From positions 59,749,378 to 59,813,377 of the forward strand of contig NC_083878.1 in NCBI RefSeq assembly GCF_032452875.1: a stretch of 64,000 nt of DNA, written 5' to 3'. The first letter of the stretch is position 1; each line of letters begins with the position of its first letter. Shown piece by piece: positions 42,501-54,500 of this stretch. Origin of the DNA: Bos javanicus (Eukaryota > Chordata > Mammalia > Artiodactyla > Bovidae). The position numbers were made by a program, and so were the translations under genes. The notes beneath the pieces are model-generated. The model searched no databases. It was not told the origin of the DNA and worked only from the letters and a program-made list of their open reading frames with translations.

Positions 42501-45500
42501 GAAAACATCTTCTCCAGAAACAAATTCACACATTAAAAAATATACTCATCTAGTCATACCTTCATTTTTTTCTAGAACAGTAGATCCTTAACACTGCAGG
42601 GCAATTCTGGCCAATTTCTTTGAAAATCCTCTAAATATTCAAGTACATTAACTGAGATTTAGGATTCTGGCTATACTAATTTACTAGAGACTTGGTTCAG
42701 AACATCAGCCTTATAGGAGAGTCCCACATTCATCCCAGGCACTTGTTAGATATACTCTTATCTCATTAAAATTTTAAAATAACCAATAAAGTAGTTAATA
42801 TTCTCTTTACAAATTATTACCTGTCATAATTTTGAAGAAGCAGATGAATCTTGAAGACATTATGCTAAGTGAAATAAGTCAGTCACATGCTAATATTGCA
42901 TGATTCCACTTATGAGGTACTGAGAGTAGTCAAATTCATAGAGACAGAAGTAGAACAGTGGTTGCAAGGGATATGGGTGAAAAAAGAATGGGGAGCAAAG
43001 TATTTAATGGGTATTGAGTTTCACTTGGGGTAGGTGAAAAAATTCTGGAGATTGATGTGTTAATGATTACAGTGTGAATATACCTAATACCACACAACTG
43101 TACACTTATAAATGGTTAATAGGATAAACTTTATACTGTGTATATTCAGCCACAATTAAAATACATGCAGTTTTCTTTAATCTTTCCGTGAAAATCTGAA
43201 AAGGAAATAAAAATGACATTTTCATGTAAATAATCAAGTGCTCATTTGACGAGAGCACGTTCCAAAATCATGTCAAATTTCTATTCTGTAAGAATTCCTT
43301 ATGTAGAGACAAGTCTAAATTTAGTTTTTATCCAAAATTACCATTTCTGACATTCATTCAGTTAACACATGTGATTGTTCTTTCTGTTTCTACATACTAA
43401 TTCCTGACAGTGCTAATGGCTAAAAGGTGATCGTTAATATGAAGAAGATAGACTATAAAGTGTCGTTAAGTCATCTCCTAAAAAGAAAATCACTGAAAAC
43501 ACGCTTCTTTAATAAGTGGTTCTATAAAGTTATACAAATGGGGACAACATAATTTAGTCACAAAACTTTACACATGCCTAATAAAATCAACTTCTAATTA
43601 TAATCAGTTAGATGATAAAGACATCACTTTAACTAAAGCCAAAAAAAAAAAAGAAACCCATTTGAGTATATTGTAAATTTGGAGATTCTAAAGCACACCT
43701 TAAACATAGTAAGGATTCACTAAAGATATACAAAGAATTTCAATACTTTGTGGTGGGGGGTGGGGGTGGGAAAGCAAGGACATCAAGATGACATGTGGAA
43801 GAAAACAAAATATTCAAGTATATACAAAGTCTGCCAAAAACTTATAAAAGCAGTCCAGAAGGCAAACTAAAAAACAGCCCATGGCAAACAAAGAATGAAA
43901 ACTACAAAGAACAAATTAACAAAAATAACATAAAGTAGAGCTTACTTAAATAAACTAGGCCACAATCAAATTTACCCTAAAATATTAAAAAATAACAAGT
44001 TCAGTGATTCTAATAATAATTTCCTACTTTGTTTTAGGCTTTATTATCTATGTAATTAAAATTTATATTTATTTTTACAGAAAATACCGTGTTCATTCAA
44101 TACACTGAGTGTGTATATTCCACAACTGTATTTTCCTTTGCTAAACAAATTATACTGTGGCATTTAGAATAATCAATTGAAATGTTAAAATAATTCAAAT
44201 ATATATGTTAGCTAGTAATATCCAATTTTGTCAATTTTATTTAAAATTATTTTCTCAAACAATATTTACTAAACTGAATCAGGATCTATCAACAAAGTTT
44301 TAAAATTCTGTTTTAAAGTTTTAACTTTCAAAGTACAGAAAACTGTACCTTAGCAGTGAAAACAGCCTGTCTTGCCTCAGGTATCATATAAAGTTGCTGA
44401 ATAGTAGAAGCCAAGTAACAAGTAGCTCCGAGGTTAGTCAGGCCAACAAATCTACACTCAGCACGGACATCTTCATGAGGCCAGTAGTCCCATTTATAAG
44501 GTGCGTGAGCTGCTGAAAAAAGGAGGGAGAAAAAGACACCCCCCAAACAAACTATTAAACATAATGTATTCTGCTTTCACTATCAGCCACTATACCTGTT
44601 ACTTATTTAATTCATATACATATTGCTTAGGTTTATATTACTCATTTAGTTCATATACATATTTAGTTCACATACATAAAATATTTGGTACATTTTAAAC
44701 ACACAGTAAAATTAACTCATTCCTAAATATTCAAGACTATCAGAACTTGACTTTATTTGGCACTAAATTATTTAACCCCAAAATGCCAAAGTATTTCACA
44801 TATCTCTGAAAAAGTTTATCACAACTGTTGCTTTAAATTCAAAAACCAATATTCCCTTTTTAACTTCATACATCCTAGCATCAATAGTTTACAATGTTAA
44901 AACGTATGAATGGTGAATTCTGTCTTTATTGTATGAATGGCGAATTCTGTCTTTAAATCATGCCCTCCAAAATCTTATTTCCATGAACAAAATTGACAAA
45001 GATTAAAGGAAAAGAAGAATGCTTACACTGCATGTGTTGTGCCATGACCCAGTTATGTATTAATCTGTAGTTTTCAACAGATCCCTTTACCATCTCCACT
45101 AACAAGTCATAAGCAGCAGCTCTTGAAGAATGTGATTTGCACTTTGGCTGTTGTCTATCTTTTAGACTAGGCAACAAAAACAGGAGATTGAAGATATCTC
45201 TTAAAAATTCCTGAGGGGGGGGGAGAGGAAAAGAAAGACCAAGTATATTATCCAAACTTGGAAATTAATGATATCCCAAATATAGTAAGTTCTATAGAGT
45301 AAACTGGACTATATGACAATCAAAAGTTTACGAAGACTGTTTTAAAAACATCACATACCATCATCTAAAAGTATTCCCAAACATCATTTCTCTTAGAGAA
45401 AAGTAAAATGGGAGAAGGCGCTCAACTTTACTTTTCTCTCCTTCCTAATATCTGATCGTTTAGAGTCCCAACGACAGTATATTGTATTCGACACCATTCA

Positions 45501-48500
45501 GTGATCAAACATTTTAACCTAGGACTCACTACTTTCTATCTTGACTTTCTCTGTATTTACTTAAGTTTCTCCTTATTTCACTCTAATAATTATAGTAGTA
45601 GTAGCAACAGCAGCAACTCACTTATAATGTGCACTTACAAGTGCCAGATACTATTCACAGGCCTCAAAACAAACAAAACACAAAAAAGGTTAACAATCCT
45701 GCCCGGCATCAGACCTAGAAGGTGCTGCAGTCAGGAACTACAACATCAAGCTCTTAACTTCAGTAACAGTGAAGTTCAAACTGAGGTGCAAGGCTTAACC
45801 ATGTAAAATACACCCTATAGGTGTTTTTCCCTAATCTGCCTGAGAAAGGGTCACTTTTCCCCACCAGTTCTTTAATTGGTCCTTTCCTACTATTACAAAG
45901 AAAGTCATCTCCCTCACCCATCTCAAGTAGTACAATGGTATACTGTTCTGGGGTATAAAACCTCCTGGAGTACTGTGTAAAAAAGAGGTAATATTGTTAA
46001 GACTGAGACTGCTATCCTTAGAAAAGGCTGCATTTTAAGTTTGGCTCTTGGTTGTTGTCTGAACACTTGAACGCTCAACAGTTCCCTCCTCTGTTATAAA
46101 ACTTTCCTAAAGTGATATAAGTGGCCCACTATGGCTATCTGTATTTGGTTTGTGAAGAATACTTGCTTTTCATCTGAATTTCAGTAACTGCGGTCCGTTA
46201 TACAGGTATTATGTGCCTACATGACCCAACCCCGGATAAAACCCCTGAACTGCTTGGCTAAAGAGAGCATCCCAGGCAGACAGCACCTCAATGTCACAAT
46301 CATTGCTGGGGGAATTAAGCACATTCCCATGCAACTCCTCTGGGAGGTGACTCTTGGAAGGGCATACCTGGTTTCCACCACATCTAGCCCCAGACTTTTT
46401 CTTGGCTGAATAAAAGTTTTTGTCATGAATACAATTACATGATGAGTCCTTTGAGTCCTTCTAGTGAATCACCAAATCTGGGAGTGGTCTTGGGACCCTC
46501 TGATACAGGTACCAAATGAAGGACAATTTAGAATATTTTCCCATTAATGATCTCACCTCCTCCATCTCACTGCTGTCAAACAGAGTACAGTGCATAGTTC
46601 CTGACTTGGCAAAGAAAAGTAAGTTTGGCTAAGAAATATGGAAGGTGAACAGAGGCTTATTTTATATAGCTGATAAACTGACAGTAAGGTTATGTCTCAT
46701 CTATTCTATAATTGAAAAGGAGAAGACCGTCTTGGAGACACAGAGCAGCATGTTCACATGAACTGGAAAATATACGTCACTCACTCAAACAGAAATAGAA
46801 TTGGCTAGTAACTAGTTTAACAATGAACTATCTTTGATAGTTTAAATATAGAAACTAAAAAAAATAAATATTCATAGCTTCAAAGTTTTGACAAAATATA
46901 CTTAAGGCCTCTGATAAAAGTATTTTAATTAAAATATTAGGTTTGGTAAAACCATGCTGAAATGAACAATACTTTTATTTTCCTCACTCTGAGTTTGCCA
47001 GGAAAGCAGGTGACCTTAAGTTAAAGAGTAACATATATATTAACATGTGTTAGTAGCTCAGTCATGTCTGACTCTTTGTGACTCCATGGACTGTAGCCCA
47101 TCAGGCTTCTCAGTCCATGGAATTCTCCAGGCAAGAATACTGGAGTAGGTTGTCATTCCCTTCTCCAGTGATCTTCCCAACCCAGGTATCATACCTGCAT
47201 CTCCTGCATTGCAAGCACAATCTTTACCATCTAAAGCCAAGAAGGAAGCCCATATTAACAGTAGGAATGGAAGGAGTTTTAACAATGTTATTGAATTCTT
47301 TGAATTTCTTCTGAATTATGTGTCAAAGATTATACTCCTTTTGACCTATTTAGATCAAAAATTATAATGTACCATTATAACAGTACACCCATACCGGTAT
47401 ACTTGACAGAAAGAAGAATCTCAAAAATTATAATATACCATTGTAACGGTACAGCGATTTTGGTATACTTCACAGAAAGAAGAATCTCAAACAGATACCT
47501 GAGAGAACAGGTCTGAGTGTGATGTTTGACATGTAATTTAGAAGAAATTCAAAGAATTAAATAACATTGTTAAAACTCCTTCCATTCCTACTGTAAACAA
47601 TATGTAAACAAGGTTTCTTACAATTTATATCTCTAGAAAAATAAAGTAGGAAGAGAAAATTTGCAAACAATAAATTAACTTAGGTGGCCTGCAACAAATT
47701 CATATACACAAATCCTTCCTCTTCATAAACAGCTAATTAGAAAACAAAATTGAACAAAGAGTCCATTGCCCAAGGTAAGAGAAACCCAAGAAAGAGGGTA
47801 GGTGTTGCAAGAGGGCATCAAGGGCAGACACACTGAAACCATACTCACAGAAAACTAGTCAATCTAATCACACTAGGGCCATAGTCTTGTCTAACTCAAT
47901 GAAACTAAGCCACTCCCGTGGCGCAACCCAAGATGGGCGGGTCATGGTGGAGAGATCTGACAGAATGTGGTCCACTGGAGAAGGGAATGGCAAACCACTT
48001 CAGTATTCTTGCCTTGAGAACCCCATGAACAGTATGAAAAGGCAAAATGATAGGATACTGAAAGAGGAACTCCCCAGGTCAGTAGGGGCCCAATTGCTAC
48101 TGGAGATCAGTTGAGAAATAACGCCAGAAAGAATGAAGGGATGGAGCCAAAGCAAAAACAATATCCAGCTGTGGATGTGACTGGTGATAGAAGCAAGGTC
48201 CGATGCTGTAAAGAGCACTATTGCATAGGAACCTGGAATGTTAGGTCCATGAGTCAAGGCAAATTGGAAGTGGTCAAACAAGAGATGGCAAGAGTGAATG
48301 TCGACAGTCTAGGGATCAGTGACCTCAAATGGACTGGAATGGGTGAATTTAACTCAGATGACCATTATATCTACTACTGCGGGCAGGAATCCCTTAGAAG
48401 AAATTGAGTAGCCATCATGGTCAACAAAAGAGTCCAAAATGCAGTACTTGCATGCAATCTCAAAAACCACAGAATGATCTCTGTTCGTTTCCAAGGCAAA

Positions 48501-51500
48501 CCACTCCATATCACGGTAATCCAAGTCTATGCCCCAACCAGTAACGCTGAAGAAGCTGAAGTTCAATGGTTCTATGAAGACCTACAAGACCTTTTAGAAC
48601 TAACACCCAAAAAAGATATCCTTTTCACTGTAGGGGACTGAAATGCGAAAGTAGGAAGTCAAGAAACACCTGGAGTAAAGGGAAATTGGCCTTGGAATAC
48701 GGAATGAAGCAGGGCAAAGACTAATAAGAGTTTTGCCAAGAGAATGCACTGGTCATAGCAAACACCCTCTTCCAACAACACAACAGAAGACTCTACACAT
48801 GGACATCACCAGATGGTCAACACCGAAATCAGACTGATTATGTTCTTTGCAGCCAAAGATGGAGAAGCTCTATACACTCAGCAAAAACAAGGCCAGGAGC
48901 TGACTGTGGCTCAGATCATGAACTCCTTATTACCAGATTCAGACTTAAATTGAGGGGAAAACCACTAGACCATTCAGGTATGACCTAAATCAAATCCCTT
49001 ATGATTATACAGTGGAAGTGAGAAATAGATTTAAGGGCCTAGACTTGATTGATAGAGTGCCTGATGAATTATGGAATGAGGTTCATGACACTGTACAGGA
49101 GACAGGGATCAAGACCATCCCCATGGAAAAGAAATGCAAAAAAGCAAAATGGCTGTCTGAGGAGGCCTTCCAAATAGCTGTGAAAAGAAGAGAAGCGAAA
49201 AGCAAAGGACAAAAGGAAAGATATAAGCATCTGAATGCAGAGTTCCAAAGAATAGCAAGAAGAGATAAGAAAGCCTTCTTCAGCGATCAGTGCAAAGCTA
49301 TAGAGGAAAACAAGAGAATGGGAAAGACTAGAGATCTCTTCAAGAAAATTAGAGATACCAAGGGAACATTTCATGCAAAGATGGGCTCAATAAAGGACAG
49401 AAATGGTATGGACCTAACAGAAGCAGAAGATATTAAGAAGAGGTGGCAAGAATACACAGAAGAACTATACAAAAAAGATCTTCACGACCCAGATAATCAC
49501 GATGATGTGATCACTGACCTACAGCCAAACATCCTGGAATGTGAAGTCAAGTGGGCCTTAGAAAGCATCACTAGGAACAAAGCTAGTGGAGGTGATGGAA
49601 TTCCAGTTGAGCTATTTCAAATCCTGAAAGATGATGCTGTGAAAGTGCTGCACTCAACACGCCAGCAAATTTGGAAAACTCAGCAGTGGCCACAGGATTG
49701 GAAAAGGTCAGTTTGCATTCCAATCCCAAAGAAAGGCAATGCCAAAGAATGCTCAAACGACCACACAATTGCACTCATCTCACACGCTAGTAAAGTAATG
49801 CTCAAAATTCTCCAAGCCAGGTTTCAGCAATATGTGAACCATGAACTTCCTGATGTTCAAGCTGGTTTTAGAAAAGGCAGAGGAACCAGAGATCAAATTG
49901 CCAACATCCGCTGGATCATGGAAAAAGCAAGAGAGTTCCAGAAAAACATCTATTTCTGCTTTACTGACAATGCCAAAGCCTTTGACTGTGTGGGATCACA
50001 GTAAACTGTGGAAAATTCTTCAAGAGATGGGAATACCAGACCACCTGACCTGCCTCTTGAGAAATCTGTACGCAGGTCAGGAGCAACAGAACTAGACATG
50101 GAACAACAGACTGGTTCCAATTGGAAAAGGAGTACGTCAAGGCTATATATTGTCACCCTGCTTATTTAACTTCTATGCAGAGTACATCATGAGAAACGCT
50201 GGACTGAAAGAAGCACAAGCTGGAATCAAGATGCCAGGAGAAATACCAATAACCTCAGATAGGCAGATGACACCACCCTTATGGCAGAAAGTGAAGAGGA
50301 ACTAAAAAGCCTCTTGATGAAAGTGAAAGTGGAGAGTGACAAAGTTGGCTTAAAGCTCAACATTCAGAAAACGAAGATCATGGCATCCGGTCCCATCACT
50401 TCATGGGAAATGGATGGGAAAACAGTGGAAGCAGTGTCAGACTTTATTTTGGGGGGCTCCAAAATCATTGCAGATTATGACTGCAGCCATGAAATTAAAA
50501 GACGCTTACTCCGTGGAAGGAAAGTTATGACCAACCTAGATAGCATATTCAAAAGTAGAGACATTACTTTGCCAACAAAGGTCCGTCTAGTCAAGGCTAT
50601 GGTTTTTACTGTGGTCATGTATGGATGTGAGAGTTGGACTGTGAAGAAGGCTGAACGCCGAAGAATTGATGCTTTTGAACTGTGGTGTTGGAGAAGACTC
50701 TTGAGAGTCCCTTGGACTGCAAGGAGATCCAACCAGTCCATTCTGAAGGAGATCAGCCCGGGGATTTCTTTGGAAGGAATGATGCTAAAGCTGAAACTCC
50801 AGTACTTTGGCCACCTCATGCAAAGAGCTGACTCACTGGCAAAGACTCTGATGCTGGGAGGGATTGGGGACAGGAGGAGAAGGGGACAACAAAGGATGAG
50901 GTGACTGGATGGCATCACTGACTCGATGGACGTGAGTCTGAGTGAACTCCGGGAGTTGGTGATGGACAGGGAGGCCTGGCGTGCTGCGATTCATGGGGTC
51001 ACAAAGAGTCGGACACGACTCAGCAACTGAACTGAACTGAAGAAAGAAAACTCCTAAGAAGAATCTTAATTAAAAATTCCTGAAATTCAAATTCTAAATG
51101 ACATTAAATTGGATAACACAAGAAGACTGGTCTTCATAAATAAGAAGACAAATATTGCTCTTGTACAGGCAATTTAATATAATTTTAATATTTTTCTATA
51201 TCAAGCCATAAATTTAACACAACCCCAATTTGAAAAGTATCAGTATTTTAATTTTTGAAAGAATGAGACACACTGATTCTAAAGTTCGTTGTGGAAAAAT
51301 AAACAACCAAGACAATTCTGAAAAGGACTAATAATGAAGATGGACAATCTCCAGAAGACATTAACTGAAAAGTGTAACTCTGCTTAATTAGAATACAATA
51401 CTGGAGAATGAACAGATTCATAGATCGAAACAGAAAGACCAGAAACATCCCCAAATATACAGGGCACCTTCCTACATACAAAAATTCTACAAATTATCAA

Positions 51501-54500
51501 GAAATGGACCACATACATACATACATAAAAGGAAAATGAGGATAGGATTTGAGCAACTCGGAGAGAAAATAATACAAGTAAATGGCTTTAAAACACATGA
51601 AAACAAGTATGAATATACAATGGAACAAATACACAAAGATGTTCACTGCAGTTGTTTTTTTTTTTTAAACAAATATAGACAACATCAATGTCAATAAAAA
51701 TTAAATAATTTCTCTTTTGATGTATTCAAGTTTTTAATGTATTTTCTCCCTCTTTTTGGATTCATTTTAAATGATGAACACAAATCACAGAACCGTATTT
51801 ACATAATATATACCTTTGTGTTTAATACAGCCACAGAAAGTCCTGGAAGGCCATTACCAAAACATCACTTAAATTAAAATATATAAGAATCTTACCTTTA
51901 TCAGCACTACCTAAAAATTCCTTTTTCTTTAAAATGATGTTTTGCTTTATAATGATACATTATCAGATCAATTAATATATTTACACTTTGGAATAAAAAC
52001 TACATATTGCTTTAAATATAACATAAGACTTCCACCAAGCAAGACTATAAATAAGTCAAGTTATTCCCAGTGAGACTAACAGAAAAATTTTAAAAGATCC
52101 AGGAGAAAACCCACAAAACAGGGCTTTGTGCAATAGGGGTAACAGCACAGATTTAAGTCAAGTCAGACTATCACTTTAAGTTTATCTTAAGAATCCCTTA
52201 GCCCATGTTCATGGCGGACAATCTTCCATTCTGTTGGTTATTCCTGTTTCCTAAGATGATCAGTAACCTCAGGAAAGCAATACTCCAAACCATAACTTAA
52301 TTTCCTTAATGAAACATGGACAAAGTGCCAGTGACAGTAAATAACACAATCTAAAGAGAAATTAGACATTTGTTGGTATAGAGCTATTAGGTGTTATCAA
52401 ACAGTCAATTATAGAATTTGTGTCAAATGGGCCTTTAAGGTGTGAATCAATAAGTACTCCACAATGACTACATTAATTCCATGTGCTATTAATTCAAAAT
52501 ATTCAATTCTATAAAAATCTATTAAGTATAGATGGCCTCTTTATATTCAGTCACAGTAATTAAAACTTGTTCTGCATTCTAAAAACAAGGCTAAGATTTA
52601 TATTTCTAGGATTCATCTTATTCAAAGTTCACTGTTCCTACCAGTAATAAAGTTCTGATAAACTTTATATTTGTATGTTTAAGGAGATTTAACATATCCA
52701 CATATAAGGAAACAATATTAAAAAGCTTAGTTTTATTTCATATAAATACTTGGATGTGTTATTACCAACCTGTCCTTCCCTTGAAAATTTAAAGGGTGGT
52801 TTGTGTTTAATAACACTTGTTGCAAGCCTTAGGAGTCCTGTAAGCCCATCATCTTCTATATTACCATCTTGATGATCGAGGATCTCCCTGCTACAAAAAC
52901 CACAAGCAAAACAAGATAGGTCATGCAGTTACTTCCTTTATCTTTATGCAACAAAACTGTCAATTTCACATCAAGTTTTACCTTCGAATACAGTCAGCCA
53001 AATGCCGTGCCAAAGCATCCAGGTCGAGCAGTGTTGTCTTAATACAAAAAGAAAATACAAAATTCAAATACAGATTTTTACATTTAGTATTTCAGTATTT
53101 ACTAAAACAAAACAAAAAAATCCTTACTTTTAAGTAACAAGAATTCTTCATTAACATGCCAATTAAATTATAAGTATTTAACTACTCTTTACTTATACAT
53201 AATATCAATAAAATTATAGTTGTAAACACACCATTAATAGTCCTTCAAAAAAAAAAATCAATGAATTGTTGCCAATAAATTATGACAGCCATAGCAATTT
53301 ATTAATGAGAAAACACTAGGTCTGATTTATTTTTTAACAATTTTACTGAGATATAATTCACATACTATACAATTCACCAAGGTTTGCTTCTAATAGCACC
53401 TTTTGAAATAAACTTAAATGGACAGTTCACTTCAGAAATCTTTATTCTCATTATAACCGAGCAACAAAATTAAAACAGATTTCATAAAACAGAATCTAAT
53501 TTAAGAGGATTCACAGTACAGTGGTTAGGACTCCACGCTTTCAGTGCAGAGGGTGTGGGTTCAGTCCCTGACTGGGGCCATAAAATCTTGAAAGCCATGT
53601 GGCACGGCTATAAACAAAAAAGAAGATTCTCAAAGAAACTCAGATAACCAAGAAGGAAAATTACTTTTGACTACCAAGCAAGAAATAACAGATTCCTACT
53701 TTAAATAGGCGACCATAGGTTTTAAAAAAAAATTCTATGTCTATCTGGCGTTAGTATTTTATGGACAATGTCAAATACATTAAAATATGCTCTAGGGGGA
53801 GGAAGACCTGGAAGCGGTCATCAAAAGCAGTAAGATAAGTAAATACTAGTAATATACAACATGATAAATATCATTAACATTGCTATATGTTATATAAAGT
53901 TGTTGAAAGAGTAAAGTGCTCATTACAAGGAAATAAAATCTCTTTCCATTTCTTTAATTTTATATCGGTATGAGATGATAATCTTCAACTATGCTTATTG
54001 TGGTAATCATTTCATGATGTATATAAGTCATTATGCTGTATACTTTAAACTTACACAGTGCTGTATGCCAATTATAACTCAGTAAAACTGAAAGAAAAAA
54101 TTAAAACAGGTTCAATATTGATTTTTAAATTTCTCAAATGTAAAATAGAATAAGAATTCAGATGTAAACTGTTCCTTAAAAGTAGAAAGCTCAAACGTTA
54201 AAGGACTTTTAAAATACATAGTGTATATATTGGACTTTGATTGAAATACATGAAAAAAATTAACAGAAAAGGTTTCCTAAATATTTAAATTTAAATTTTT
54301 CAAGTGTTTCTCACTTTTCTGTGAGATCAAGTAGATTTATTTTAGCTTACTAAATTTATAAAAAGGAAAAAAAAAGTTTTTATGTGGCCAAGCTTTTCTT
54401 CGAAATGGACTTGCTTTAAATGACTTTGTTAGACAGGAGTATCATTGTAGTCTCATATAACAAAATTAAAAGATCAGAAAACTGATAGTACTCTTTAGCT

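Larger units (their letters stand above)
42204..44348 (-). other. USP34 intron 10-11
   Basis: Contains an old L1 3' end (42835-43162) and a G-rich tract (43751-43770); otherwise AT-rich and unrecognised. Confidence 0.75.
44510..45026 (-). other. USP34 intron 9-10
   Basis: A 517-bp intron before the catalytic-Cys exon. It holds a 27-bp-period tandem duplication (44904-44955) and a repeated 'catttagttcatatacat' phrase near 44640-44670. Confidence 0.75.
45211..52769 (-). other. USP34 intron 8-9 (7.6 kb, longest here)
   Basis: Contains a probable solo LTR (45995-46507), a Bov-tA (47046-47251), an inverted-repeat element (47252-47604) and a near full-length BovB (47757-51040). The 51.0-52.8 kb part is AT-rich with nothing recognised. 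Confidence 0.8.

Noticed and set aside
49012..50004. BovB ORF as a functional host or active mobile gene
   Set aside because: The frame is shifted after motif A and the catalytic YADD box contains a stop, so no complete enzyme can be made.
50475..50918. 147-codon open frame on the minus strand
   Set aside because: Antisense of the BovB reverse transcriptase remnant.
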